Counted from the stretch's first letter, positions 16,909 to 25,970 are shown. The stretch: 33,403 bases of DNA from Endozoicomonas acroporae (GCF_002864045.1 NZ_PJPV01000043.1:1-33403), one strand, 5' to 3'. The notes: generated by a model from the letters alone, not told the origin. Numbers and translations are program-made.

Positions 16909-17751
16909 TTAACGCATATTTTGAATGATAGTACTTATGGACTGGAAGTACTTGTTGATAAAATTAGAGAGCATTTCAAACGTCTGGTTGTATTTATTGA
17001 TAGTCTGTTGAAGCTTGGTGGTTTGCAATTGTGATTGACTGGTCAGTGACTCAATTTTTGATTTCAAATGCTCGATATTGGCATCCCACTCGGCAGCATT
17101 GTGAGTATCATCATTACCGCTTCGGTCAGTCTGAGCACCCATCTGTTTCCAGAAATCAACCATGTCCTTTGTCATTAAGGAAGAGCCTGACGTTCCTGCC
17201 GCAGCCTTTTTTTCCTTCGCTTTTGCCAGATACGCATTAGCTTCTTCCAGCAAATCATTTTTCTGGTTGATGGATTCTATTTGATCTTCCAGTTGTGTCT
17301 GGAGAATATCCGCCCGGGCCGTCAGCACGCCCATAATCAAGGCATCCAGGCTGGGCTTGGTGAAATCCACTGGTTCGCCCATCAGATACGCATTAATTTG
17401 TGACGCTCCGGGACCTATATAATTATCACCATTCCAGTTCGCCGGATTACTGACCTCCTGAACCATGGCAACAGGTGCCTGTAAATAGACCAGCTTCTGT
17501 GACGCTTCATCAAGCTGTCCCGTATATCTAAGCGAGTTCAGTGTCTGCTTATTAACCGAGTAAAAGTGGGTGGGGGTTAGCGAGTTACCCTGATCATCCG
17601 GGTCAGCCATTGATAACAAGGCTTCAATCTGGGCATCGGTATAGCCGGCAGCCCGGAGTGAATTAATCCTGCCATCATTCAAGGTAACGGTTTTGGGGTT
17701 TTCTCCAGATTCGCTACTGGAAGAATCCACACCGCCAATGGAGGTACTCAT
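16909..17751 (-). CDS. T3SS needle-tip/filament protein SctA (EspA/Bsp22-like)
   Basis: A 280-residue secreted protein. The C-terminal half is a coiled coil in two parts, 143-183 (LQTQLEDQIESINQKNDLLE) and 227-280, ending LSNFINKYFQSISTIIQNMR. That end closely resembles the C-termini of EspA- and Bsp22-type filament proteins, which finish with a helix and an NMR/ISG-like tail. Residues 31-65 hold the LxxxGYTDAQIEALLSMADP module also found in SctE and SctB. It is the first gene of the translocon operon and starts after a GGGAG site, the usual place for a tip protein. An LcrV-type tip cannot be excluded from sequence alone, but no LcrV-like features were noticed. Confidence 0.7.
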   Translation of the reverse strand: MSTSIGGVDSSSSESGENPKTVTLNDGRINSLRAAGYTDAQIEALLSMADPDDQGNSLTPTHFYSVNKQTLNSLRYTGQLDEASQKLVYLQAPVAMVQEVSNPANWNGDNYIGPGASQINAYLMGEPVDFTKPSLDALIMGVLTARADILQTQLEDQIESINQKNDLLEEANAYLAKAKEKKAAAGTSGSSLMTKDMVDFWKQMGAQTDRSGNDDTHNAAEWDANIEHLKSKIESLTSQSQLQTTKLQQTINKYNQTFEMLSNFINKYFQSISTIIQNMR

Positions 17752-17841
17752 TAGTGACTCCCTGTCATTTTGAATATCCGTTAAGTCGCTTCTTTAACTT
17801 TAGGTTATGAAACAACGTTCTTGCCAATTACACATTGGTCG

Positions 17842-17863
17842 ATTTCTTTTTATAAAAAGAAAT
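17842..17863. repeat. Perfect 22-bp AT-rich palindrome upstream of the translocon operon
   Basis: The 22 bases from 17842 to 17863 equal their own reverse complement; each half is ATTTCTTTTTA. It lies 91 nt upstream of the sctA start and 83 nt downstream of the Inc-like gene. A dimeric regulator operator is plausible. As an AT-only stem it would be a weak terminator for the upstream gene. Confidence 0.6.
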
Positions 17864-17945
17864 TCAAAAAATCATTTATATATAAAATTACGACAATGAC
17901 TTTTAGCTCGGTTTTTTTCACTACTTATTCATGCCGTTTATCCGC

Positions 17946-19871
17946 TTATTCTGGTAACTCATCATCCAAATCATCTTTTGGAGCGGACATCGGAGTTTTT
18001 ACAGATAAAGGGACTGATTCAGCATCAGGACCGGCTTTATCTCCATACATCATTCTACCTTTTCTATAAGCTTTTGCCGCCCGGACAAACTCAACCAACA
18101 GATCAAAAAACTCGACTCCCTTCATATCTTTATTAGCAAAATTTTCCAGTCGTCTGCGCGTATCACCAATGCTCAGTGGTGAAGCATTTGGATCAGGGGA
18201 AAGCTTTGGGTCAGCGAATTGCATATAAACTGTATTCGTCAATTGTTCAATAAACGCATCTGTTGGCTCTATTAAATCCATCAGCTGATTCGTTTGCTTT
18301 TCAACCTCAGACAGCCTGGCATATTGAAAAATATCAGAACCTTTGCTATCTCTATGGTCCTTAATATGGCGAAACTGGTCGATAAGGCCTACTGCAGCAG
18401 TCGATACCTTTTCTAAGGTTTCTCTATCAACTTTTCTGTCCGGTTCCTGAGAGTTCTTCTTCCATTGTTCCGGAGCATGAACCTTACTTGAGAATGGACT
18501 GAAGTTTTCGTTGATCAATTGTGTGAATTTTTCAAGATTTTTTGCAAGATCGTTGGTATTTGCTCCCTCCACCGTTTGCGTTGCCGCATTGGAGGCCCTG
18601 CCTCCTGTGACGGGTGGCTCACTTCTGCCATTACTGACAGGGGGTCGCCGTGATTCTGTTATCGCCGGCCTGTCATCCCTGCCACCGGGACCTGGGTGTG
18701 GGCTTGAGCCAGATTCAGTTCTGGTGGTTGATGTCTCTGGGTCAGTCTGTGTTCTGTCTTCCGGAGAATTCTGTGAACTCTGTTGATTCTGTGGATTTTG
18801 TGGACTAGGTGGATTCTGGTTATGACCACTATTACTCTGTGATGGATTCTGCGGTTTACTAATATTATACGCTGTTACCCCCAAAGCCACGCCCAGAAAA
18901 GCCAGGGCACAAATTGCAAAAAACATCGCTGCATAAGGTTGTCCTACCATGAGAGTGATAAGAAAAATGGCGCTGCAAATCACAAATCCAGCCCATAGCG
19001 GGTTATTTTTGACCACATTCAACAATTTGTTAATTGCACCCAATACTCGCTGAAATAACTTTTTGCTGGTTTTATCCCCCCCTCCTTCAATAGTGACTGA
19101 ACCACCACTCCTAACGGCTGGATCATCATCAAGACCACCGCCTTCGATCGAAACGCTGGCAACGTCCGATTCATCATCCATCGATGACGTTTTACTATGA
19201 GCCGCAAGCGGTTTAATACGAGCCGGAAGCTTACTTTCAGAATGCTCAGGATCTCTGTTTTCTCTGACAATCTGTCCCACTGCTGTGCCAAAGTCAGGCC
19301 CAAACAACCTGCTGGTATCATGCCTTGGGGACATTTCATGTGTCCTGACATTACGAGGCTCTTCTGCAAACTCAGTGGTTACCGATATAATTTCATCTTC
19401 GTCAACCGGTGATAAGATTTCTTCATGGTATTCAGGTTCTAATGGATCATCATAAAAACCCTCTTTAACACCAGAGCCGTGAGTCCTTGGAAATGAACGT
19501 GATTCTTCATTGTTTGGCAGGTTGTTATCTACAGATGTTCTGTCAGGTAAATGAGACTTCGATAATCCCGCTTCAGTAGAATCAAGATTTGGTCCAGGAC
19601 CATCTTCAGCCTTATCAGAAACTGCATTTAAAGATGGCAATGAGTCCTGTTGAGGTTTAACCGTTCTCTCCCCCGGAGGGTGAGCTACGGAATCAGGCGC
19701 TTTTTCACCCCGGACAGAGGGGTCTCCTTTGTCCACTTTGGAGGCCTTCACTTTTCGAGAACCATAAGGAGTAACCATCGTCCCCTCTTTTCCAGACTCA
19801 GGCTCTGAGGACGAACCATTAAGTGGTGATGACGGATGACTGCCCGCAGGAGGAGTAATTGTGCCGCCCAT
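17946..19871 (-). CDS. Putative T3SS-associated effector with Inc-like bilobed hydrophobic domain
   Basis: A 641-residue protein without a recognised enzymatic domain. Residues 1-265 are polar, acidic and probably disordered, with a near-repeated (S/T)IEGGG motif at 241-246 and 260-265. Residues 292-309 and 314-335 are two hydrophobic helices separated only by GQPY, a hairpin that resembles the bilobed domain of chlamydial inclusion-membrane (Inc) proteins. Residues 337-435 are a Pro/Asn/Gln/Ser/Gly-rich linker. Residues 440-610 look helical (DLAKNLEKFTQLINENF, VSTAAVGLIDQFRHIKD, VEFFDLLVEFVRAAKAY). There is no signal peptide. An AAGGA site precedes the ATG. The AT-rich flanks and the place just upstream of the translocon operon suggest a secreted, acquired effector, but secretion is not shown. 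Confidence 0.72.
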   Translation of the reverse strand: MGGTITPPAGSHPSSPLNGSSSEPESGKEGTMVTPYGSRKVKASKVDKGDPSVRGEKAPDSVAHPPGERTVKPQQDSLPSLNAVSDKAEDGPGPNLDSTEAGLSKSHLPDRTSVDNNLPNNEESRSFPRTHGSGVKEGFYDDPLEPEYHEEILSPVDEDEIISVTTEFAEEPRNVRTHEMSPRHDTSRLFGPDFGTAVGQIVRENRDPEHSESKLPARIKPLAAHSKTSSMDDESDVASVSIEGGGLDDDPAVRSGGSVTIEGGGDKTSKKLFQRVLGAINKLLNVVKNNPLWAGFVICSAIFLITLMVGQPYAAMFFAICALAFLGVALGVTAYNISKPQNPSQSNSGHNQNPPSPQNPQNQQSSQNSPEDRTQTDPETSTTRTESGSSPHPGPGGRDDRPAITESRRPPVSNGRSEPPVTGGRASNAATQTVEGANTNDLAKNLEKFTQLINENFSPFSSKVHAPEQWKKNSQEPDRKVDRETLEKVSTAAVGLIDQFRHIKDHRDSKGSDIFQYARLSEVEKQTNQLMDLIEPTDAFIEQLTNTVYMQFADPKLSPDPNASPLSIGDTRRRLENFANKDMKGVEFFDLLVEFVRAAKAYRKGRMMYGDKAGPDAESVPLSVKTPMSAPKDDLDDELPE

Positions 19872-20063
19872 GCAAATTCCTTTTCAAAAATATCCAATCT
19901 ATAAAGAAAAAGTCTAGCTGATGAATGAAAAGCAAAATTAATAAACAAAGGGAATTAAAAAAAATTCTTAATTAAAAATATAAATTAAAGTAATGACCCT
20001 AATAGCAGGTATTTCATTTAATAAATCAAGACAATCAATGAATCATCTGGTTTGGCAAGTCAG
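19872..20063. other. AT-rich spacer at the edge of the T3SS block
   Basis: A strongly A/T-biased stretch between the Inc-like gene and the CBS-domain gene. It must contain the promoter of the Inc-like gene. I see no gene, tRNA or attachment-site-like repeat in it. Confidence 0.4.
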
Positions 20064-20477
20064 TTAAGTAGAACCCACCGGACGCTCATAAAATTCGAGA
20101 ACTGCAGACATCAAATCTTTGGGACTGAGTATGCCCACTAGGTTTCCATCAGCAACAACCGGAACACGGTAAGCCTTATCGGTCATAAATCGCTGATAAA
20201 CAGTGATAATATCTTCCTGCGGGTCAGCGGTGACCACCTGACTGGTCATATAATCACGCACCAATCCTGCATCCTGGGAAAAATAGCTGCCATTCAATGT
20301 CCCTTCGAGGCAGTCTGATTCTGAAAGAATCCCGATAAGCGTCCCTTCATTATCGACTACCGGTGCTGCCGTAATATTGTGTTGCAGCAGAATACGGATG
20401 GCTTCAGCAACTTGAATATCCGGAGAAACGGTAACAACTTTGGGGGTCATGCAATCTTCAACAGTTATCGATCTCAC
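20064..20477 (-). CDS. Two-CBS-domain protein
   Basis: A 137-residue cytoplasmic protein made of a tandem pair of CBS domains. The first runs over about residues 8-60 (CMTPKVVTVSPDIQVAEAI, then HNITAAPVVDNEGTLIGILS) and the second over about 75-130 (YMTSQVVTADPQEDIITVYQ, then AYRVPVVADGNLVGILSP). Such pairs bind adenine nucleotides and act as energy sensors; a stand-alone pair has no predictable target. The start is the GTG at 20477 because AAAGGAGGTGAT, almost the full anti-Shine-Dalgarno complement, lies directly before it. The longer frame to an ATG at 20510 would place that site inside the coding sequence. It is divergent from ppa. Confidence 0.88.
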   Translation of the reverse strand: MRSITVEDCMTPKVVTVSPDIQVAEAIRILLQHNITAAPVVDNEGTLIGILSESDCLEGTLNGSYFSQDAGLVRDYMTSQVVTADPQEDIITVYQRFMTDKAYRVPVVADGNLVGILSPKDLMSAVLEFYERPVGST

Positions 20478-20604
20478 AATCACCTCCTTTGGCTTATGAA
20501 TCCAGCTCAAACTGACAATGAATTAATTTTAGCTCTCAATCAAGCAGATAGCTGAGCATAAGCAGCCGGAAATATTCAATACCAGCAGGCCAGACCAGGC
20601 TGCA

Positions 20605-20622
20605 CTCCCGGGTTACCGGGAG
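20605..20622. repeat. Perfect inverted repeat between the CBS gene and ppa
   Basis: CTCCCGG-GTTA-CCGGGAG, a 7-bp GC-rich stem with a 4-nt loop, about 40 nt upstream of the ppa -10 box. There is no T-run on either strand, so it is more likely an operator or an insulating hairpin than a terminator. Confidence 0.4.
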
Positions 20623-20662
20623 GGATACCCCTTACAAGTGGAAAAGAGCGTAACAAACTCTA

Positions 20663-20668
20663 TATAAT
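20663..20668 (+). promoter_or_regulatory. Probable -10 box of the ppa promoter
   Basis: A consensus TATAAT lies 44 nt upstream of the ppa ATG. No good -35 hexamer is found at 16-18 nt spacing, so the promoter may depend on an extended -10 or an activator. Confidence 0.4.
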
Positions 20669-20711
20669 ACGCGGCAATTTCAAACTGACCTCACACAGAG
20701 ATTGACTGTCA

Positions 20712-21239
20712 ATGAGCTACTCATCTGTTCCTGCTGGTAAAAGTCTGCCAGAAGACATCTACGTCATTATCGAAATCCCTGCCAATGCTTCGCCAATCAA
20801 GTACGAAGTTGACAAGGATATGGATGCCATCCTGGTTGACCGCTTTATGGCAACCCCAATGTTCTACCCAGCCAACTACGGTTACATCAACCAGACCCTG
20901 GCTGACGATGGCGACCCTCTGGACGTTCTGGTAGTAACACCCTACCCGGTTATCCCGGGCTCAGTTATTCGCTGCCGTCCTGTCGGCATGCTGAACATGT
21001 CTGACGAAAGTGGCCGTGACGAGAAGCTGATTGCCGTTCCTCACGACAAACTCTCCACGCTCTACAAAGACGTTAAAGAATACACAGATCTGCCAGCCCT
21101 GCTGCTCCAGCAGATTGAACACTTCTTTGAAAACTATAAAGATCTTGAGCCTGGCAAGTGGGTCAAGATTGATGGCTGGGAAGGTTCCGAAGCGGCCCTG
21201 GAAGTCATCAAGAAGTCTGCCGCCAACTATAAAGGCTGA
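20712..21239 (+). CDS. ppa: Inorganic pyrophosphatase
   Basis: A 175-residue family I soluble pyrophosphatase that hydrolyses pyrophosphate to two phosphates and pulls biosynthetic reactions forward (E. coli 176). The signature DGDPLDVLV includes Mg2+-binding Asp66, Asp68 and Asp71, one position off E. coli numbering. Other conserved segments are [26 protein letters not shown] and DEKLIAVP. The gene is monocistronic, with its own TATAAT box upstream and a strong terminator behind it. Confidence 0.97.
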   Translation: MSYSSVPAGKSLPEDIYVIIEIPANASPIKYEVDKDMDAILVDRFMATPMFYPANYGYINQTLADDGDPLDVLVVTPYPVIPGSVIRCRPVGMLNMSDESGRDEKLIAVPHDKLSTLYKDVKEYTDLPALLLQQIEHFFENYKDLEPGKWVKIDGWEGSEAALEVIKKSAANYKG

Positions 21240-21249
21240 TTTTTCTTAT

Positions 21250-21274
21250 AGCTCAGGTTTCGACCTGAGCTTTT
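21250..21274 (+). terminator. Terminator of ppa
   Basis: A perfect 9-bp stem AGCTCAGGT / ACCTGAGCT with a UUCG tetraloop, followed by TTT. It starts 11 nt after the ppa stop. The stable tetraloop makes it an efficient rho-independent terminator. Confidence 0.9.
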
Positions 21275-21380
21275 CCACTCATTTCTGCTGTTTTCTTTTC
21301 TCTGCAACCCCGCTCCTACTTGCATCTCTGGTATATCACTGCACAATACCTAGTATTCACCATTATAAACAGCAGCTTAT

Positions 21381-23219
21381 ATGCCAAAATGCCGACTCCG
21401 CCTGATCTGGCCCCTTTTTCTGGGTCTGTTAATCTCAATATCTGCTCAGGCCAATCTGAGCCAGTTATTCGGGGCAGAACCCAGCAAAAACCAGGGTTTT
21501 CTTCCAGTCGAAGAAGCCTTTCAATTCACCGGGCGATTTGAGCAGGGTTCGGCGATCATTAATGTTGCTGTAAAACCAGAGCACTACCTTTATAAGCACC
21601 GTTTCACCTTTACGCCGGTAACCGATATCTCAACACTGGGTGCAGCTGACTATCCTGCCGGTGAAGCGATTTTTGACCCTTATTACAACAAAGAACTGGA
21701 AGTATTCAGTGAAAACCTGGTTATCAAAGTTCCTGCCAGCCATTCAGGCAACCTGCCGGAACTGGAAATCGGCTTTCAGGGCTGTGCCAGGGCCGGATTG
21801 TGTTATCCACCCCATAAAGTTGTTATTCCATTGGTGATTACCCAAGTCAGTGATTCGCCCGTTTCAGCCAGTGTTACCCTTACGCCGACATCAGACTCCG
21901 GGAACACCTTTCAGCAGCAGCTGGAACAGAACAGTCTGCCGATTGCGCTACTCCTTTTTGTCCTGGCGGGTATTGGCCTTAGCCTGACGCCCTGTGTTCT
22001 GCCGATGTTCCCGATACTGTCCAGCCTGATCCTGGGAACCAGGGCACAAAGCAAAACCCGGACCATTGCCCTGACGATGACCTATATACTCACCATGTCA
22101 GCCACCTTTGCCATTGCCGGTACATTAATGGGGCTGTTTGGTGCCAGTCTCAACCTTCAGGCAAAGCTCCAGTCCCCATGGCTGCTGATCCCTATGGCAA
22201 TACTCTTTGTGCTGCTGGCCCTGAGTATGTTTGGCCTTTACGAGTTACAGCTGCCCGCCCGGGTTCGGGACAAACTCAGTGGCAGCCAGCAAAATTCAGG
22301 CAGCTTGTCGGGGGCTGCCGTGATGGGGTTGTTGTCTGCACTGGTGGTTTCCCCGTGTGTCTCGGCACCCCTGGCCGGTGCACTGATCTATATCAGCTCA
22401 ACCGGTGATACCCTGTTTGGTGGGCTGACACTGTTTGCCCTGGGTCTGGGCATGGGTATTCCCTTATTTGTCCTGGCGTTAGGCGGAAGGCACTGGTTGC
22501 CAAAGTCCGGGGCCTGGATGAACGGTGTTCGCTCACTCTTTGGCGTATTACTTCTGGGCGTCGCCATCTGGATGCTGGAACGGATTATTGCTCCATCAGT
22601 CACGCTCTTCCTATGGGGTGCTTTGCTAATTGGCAGTGCCGTGTTCCTGGGCGCTCTTCACACCAATCTGAAAGAAGCGCACCAGAAGCTCCAACAGACC
22701 GTCGGCATACTCTGTCTGATCTATGGAACCTGCCTGATTATTGGTGCCGCCATGGGCAACAGTGACCCATTGAATCCGTTATTGGGTAAAAGCAGCACTG
22801 CAATAGAAAGCACCACTGAACAGACAGAGAGTGCCCTCTTCAAGACCGTAACAACAGTGAATGAACTGAATAATCTGCTGGCAGACGCAGCCCTGAACAA
22901 CCAGCCAGCCCTGGTGGATATCTATGCTGACTGGTGCATATCCTGCAAAATCATTGAGCGGACCGTGTTCCCAGACCCGCTGGTCACTGATCAGTTGGCC
23001 AGAATAGCCCTGATCAAGCTGGATATCACCGATAACACGCTGGAACACCAACAGTTCCTCAACCAGCATCAACTGTTTGGACCACCCGCCATGCTATTTT
23101 TTGATGCCAGTGGGAGTGAGTTGCCTGCACTAAAATCCCAGGGTGAAATCACCGCCTTGCAGCTGCATCAAAAGCTGACAAAACTGCTGACAGCCTCCGG
23201 AACAAGTACAGATGTCTGA
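21381..23219 (+). CDS. dsbD: Thiol:disulfide interchange protein DsbD
   Basis: A 612-residue membrane protein (E. coli 565) that moves electrons from cytoplasmic thioredoxin across the inner membrane to periplasmic DsbC/DsbG-type partners. A signal peptide (residues 1-23) leads to the periplasmic alpha domain with C135 and C141 (FQGCARAGLCYPP). The eight-helix beta domain has C205 (SLTPCVLPMFP) and C326 (VVSPCVSAPLAG). The gamma thioredoxin-like domain ends the protein, with ADWCISC (C519, C522). All six catalytic cysteines are present. It stands alone between ppa and aroQ. Confidence 0.95.
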   Translation: MPKCRLRLIWPLFLGLLISISAQANLSQLFGAEPSKNQGFLPVEEAFQFTGRFEQGSAIINVAVKPEHYLYKHRFTFTPVTDISTLGAADYPAGEAIFDPYYNKELEVFSENLVIKVPASHSGNLPELEIGFQGCARAGLCYPPHKVVIPLVITQVSDSPVSASVTLTPTSDSGNTFQQQLEQNSLPIALLLFVLAGIGLSLTPCVLPMFPILSSLILGTRAQSKTRTIALTMTYILTMSATFAIAGTLMGLFGASLNLQAKLQSPWLLIPMAILFVLLALSMFGLYELQLPARVRDKLSGSQQNSGSLSGAAVMGLLSALVVSPCVSAPLAGALIYISSTGDTLFGGLTLFALGLGMGIPLFVLALGGRHWLPKSGAWMNGVRSLFGVLLLGVAIWMLERIIAPSVTLFLWGALLIGSAVFLGALHTNLKEAHQKLQQTVGILCLIYGTCLIIGAAMGNSDPLNPLLGKSSTAIESTTEQTESALFKTVTTVNELNNLLADAALNNQPALVDIYADWCISCKIIERTVFPDPLVTDQLARIALIKLDITDNTLEHQQFLNQHQLFGPPAMLFFDASGSELPALKSQGEITALQLHQKLTKLLTASGTSTDV

Positions 23220-23446
23220 ACTTGTCTGAAACTAGCATGAAATGCTTCGTAACTGTCGTTAACCTCCTGTAACACGCACAAACTGGACGCACTCTTGACA
23301 ATGGGGCAAAATGCCAGATCAATAACGATTGCGATGTATTTCAAAGGTCAACTGCGTAGCCAGGTTAACCAAAGCAGACTGACTACTGAAGCTCTCTCAT
23401 TGGTCAGGGTCGCAACGGTGACCATTGGGGTCTTAAGAGGATAAAC

Positions 23447-23899
23447 ATGGCTGACATTCTTGTGCTCAATGGTCCAAACCTGAATTTACTTGGCACTCGA
23501 GAGCCCAGTGTTTACGGTGCAACCACGCTTGAACAGATCTGCCAGAACCTTGTCCAGCTGGCTACTGATGCGGGCCTTAAGCTGGAAAGCTTTCAAAGCA
23601 ATGCGGAACATCTACTGATAGATCGTATTCATCAGGCAGGCAAGGATGGCGTACGCTTTATCATCATCAACCCGGCCGCTTTCACTCACACCAGTGTGGC
23701 ACTGCGGGACGCTCTGCTTGGGGTTGCTATCCCATTTATTGAAGTACACCTTTCGAACATTCATTGCAGGGAGCCTTTCCGTCATCACTCCTATTTCAGT
23801 GACGTTGCTGAAGGGGTCATTGCCGGACTGGGACCTAAGGGCTACGAAATGGCACTGTCTGCCGCAGTTGACAGGCTTGCCAGACAGCCGGAGCCATAA
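23447..23899 (+). CDS. aroQ: 3-dehydroquinate dehydratase, type II
   Basis: A 150-residue dodecameric dehydratase that converts 3-dehydroquinate to 3-dehydroshikimate in the shikimate pathway. The N-terminal [18 protein letters not shown] contains catalytic Arg18 and Tyr23. [18 protein letters not shown] and [18 protein letters not shown] include catalytic His101. A good AGAGGA site precedes the ATG. It is placed before accB-accC, an arrangement common in gammaproteobacteria, although 220 nt separate it from accB. Confidence 0.97.
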   Translation: MADILVLNGPNLNLLGTREPSVYGATTLEQICQNLVQLATDAGLKLESFQSNAEHLLIDRIHQAGKDGVRFIIINPAAFTHTSVALRDALLGVAIPFIEVHLSNIHCREPFRHHSYFSDVAEGVIAGLGPKGYEMALSAAVDRLARQPEP

Positions 23900-24119
23900 G
23901 AACGCGAGCCATTTTTTCAGAACGCGGCACCAACACAAGACAACGTTCTGATTTATGTTAATCACAGTGCAACTGCCTTAACCCCTTTTAAACAGTGGCA
24001 CTGTCAGGCAAAAACTGACCACCGGGGATCCTGCACTCGCCAAGTAGAGTGTTCGATTTTTCGCAAAATCAACCAGACTGGCCAGCCAGTGCTGCCAGTA
24101 CAAGCATTTGAGACTGACA

Positions 24120-24584
24120 ATGGATATCAGAAAAGTAAAAAAGCTCATTGAGCTGCTGGAAGAATCAGGTATTGATGAGCTCGAAATCCATGAGGGTGAA
24201 GAGTCCGTTCGTATCAGCCGTTACTCAAAAAATGCACCTGTAGCCGCCGCCCCCATTGCCTATCCGGCTGCTGCAACAGCCCCGGCTCCTGCAGCAGCCC
24301 CCGCTGCCACTGAAGCAGCTGCTCCTGCTATTGCTGAGCCTGTCGTTTTGGGCCATCAGGTCAAGTCTCCCATGGTTGGTACTTTCTACGGTGCTCCGTC
24401 ACCGGATGCGCCTGACTTCGCCAAAGTCGGCCAGCAGGTTAAGGAAGGTGATGTACTCTGCATTGTTGAAGCCATGAAGATGATGAACCAGATCAAGGCG
24501 GACAAATCCGGCACTATTGATGCCGTTCTGGTAGAGAATGGTCAGCCTGTTGAGTTCGACCAGCCCCTGTTCACTATTGTCTGA
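24120..24584 (+). CDS. accB: Biotin carboxyl carrier protein of acetyl-CoA carboxylase
   Basis: A 154-residue carrier (E. coli 156) that holds the biotin moved between biotin carboxylase and carboxyltransferase in the first step of fatty acid synthesis. The N-terminus [18 protein letters not shown] is nearly identical to E. coli AccB. A typical Ala/Pro-rich flexible linker covers about residues 38-75, and the lipoyl-like domain has the biotinylation motif EAMKMMNQ with Lys120. The ATG at 24120 is chosen from the E. coli N-terminus; a TTG four codons upstream is the only longer option. accC follows after 21 nt. Confidence 0.97.
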   Translation: MDIRKVKKLIELLEESGIDELEIHEGEESVRISRYSKNAPVAAAPIAYPAAATAPAPAAAPAATEAAAPAIAEPVVLGHQVKSPMVGTFYGAPSPDAPDFAKVGQQVKEGDVLCIVEAMKMMNQIKADKSGTIDAVLVENGQPVEFDQPLFTIV

Positions 24585-24605
24585 TAATCGCCTGAGAATC
24601 GCGTT

Positions 24606-25946
24606 ATGCTCGATAAAGTCGTAATAGCCAACCGGGGCGAAATTGCTCTCAGAATATTAAGGGCCTGCAAAGAGCTGGGCATCAAAACCGTTGCGGTTCA
24701 CTCCAAGGCCGATGCTGACCTTATGCATCTGCATCTGGCGGACGAGTCCGTCTGTATCGGTCCAAACAACCCGGCAGACAGCTATCTCAATATTCCTGCC
24801 ATCATCAGTGCCGCCGAAGTGACTCACGCCACCGCGATTCACCCGGGTTATGGTTTCCTGTCAGAAAATGCGGATTTTGCTGAACAGGTAGAACGCAGTG
24901 GCTTTACCTTTATCGGGCCTTCTGCCGACGTTATCCGCCTGATGGGGGACAAAGTCTCGGCGATCAAAGCCATGCAGAAAGCCGGTGTTCCTACGGTTCC
25001 GGGCTCTAATGGCTCACTCACTGATGACCACAGCCGCACCATGGCCATAGCCCGGGATATCGGCTACCCCGTGATCATCAAGGCTGCCGGCGGTGGCGGT
25101 GGCCGCGGTATGCGCGTGGTCTACAACGAAGAAGACCTGATCAGCTCCGTCGCCCTGACCAAATCAGAAGCCGGTGCGGCATTCAACAATGACACGGTTT
25201 ACCTGGAGAAATTCCTGCAAAACCCACGTCATGTGGAGTTCCAGGTGCTGGCCGATGGCCAGGGCAACGCCATTCATCTGGGTGACCGCGACTGCTCTTT
25301 GCAACGTCGTCATCAGAAGGTTATTGAAGAAGCACCTGCGCCCGGCATTCCGGAAGAGAAGCGTCAGGAAGTGGCCAGTGCCTGTACCCGTGCCTGCATT
25401 GAGCTTGGCTACAAAGGCGCTGGAACCTTTGAATTCCTGTATGAAAACGGTGAGTTCTATTTCATTGAAATGAACACCCGGGTTCAGGTTGAGCACCCGG
25501 TGACCGAACTGATCAGCGGCATTGATATTGTCAAAGAGCAGCTGAGAATTGCCAGCGGCCTGCCTCTGAGCGTTGATCAGGACGATATCGAACTCAAAGG
25601 CCACGCCTTCGAATGCCGAATCAACGCCGAAGACCCAAAAACCTTTATGCCATCACCAGGCAAGGTGTTGCAGTTCCACGCACCTGGCGGCAACGGTATT
25701 CGTGTTGACAGCCATCTGTACAACGGTTACAGCGTTCCCCCTTACTATGACTCACTGATCGCCAAGATCATCAGTTATGGTCCGGATCGTGAAACGGCCC
25801 TTATCCGGATGAAGAACGCACTGGATGAAACCGTTATTGAAGGGATTAAAACCAATATTCCTCTTCATCAGACGTTGGTGACTGATCCTCACTTCAAGGA
25901 AGGCGGTGTCAGTATTCACTATCTGGAAAAGAAACTGGCTGAGTAA
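24606..25946 (+). CDS. accC: Biotin carboxylase subunit of acetyl-CoA carboxylase
   Basis: A 446-residue ATP-grasp enzyme (E. coli 449) that carboxylates the biotin on AccB with bicarbonate and ATP. The N-terminal domain starts with [20 protein letters not shown]. The glycine-rich ATP lid is [31 protein letters not shown] and [14 protein letters not shown] carry the Mg-ATP-binding Glu and the catalytic Arg. The length and all motifs look intact. It is co-transcribed with accB, and the operon closes with a hairpin 25 nt later. Confidence 0.98.
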   Translation: MLDKVVIANRGEIALRILRACKELGIKTVAVHSKADADLMHLHLADESVCIGPNNPADSYLNIPAIISAAEVTHATAIHPGYGFLSENADFAEQVERSGFTFIGPSADVIRLMGDKVSAIKAMQKAGVPTVPGSNGSLTDDHSRTMAIARDIGYPVIIKAAGGGGGRGMRVVYNEEDLISSVALTKSEAGAAFNNDTVYLEKFLQNPRHVEFQVLADGQGNAIHLGDRDCSLQRRHQKVIEEAPAPGIPEEKRQEVASACTRACIELGYKGAGTFEFLYENGEFYFIEMNTRVQVEHPVTELISGIDIVKEQLRIASGLPLSVDQDDIELKGHAFECRINAEDPKTFMPSPGKVLQFHAPGGNGIRVDSHLYNGYSVPPYYDSLIAKIISYGPDRETALIRMKNALDETVIEGIKTNIPLHQTLVTDPHFKEGGVSIHYLEKKLAE

Positions 25947-25970
25947 TTTCCCGTTTTTTTGCTCTTTGGC

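Noticed and set aside
23220..23446. Gap between dsbD and aroQ examined for a tRNA or small RNA
   Set aside because: Only short GGTCA/TGACC repeats were seen, with no cloverleaf and no clear promoter-terminator pair.
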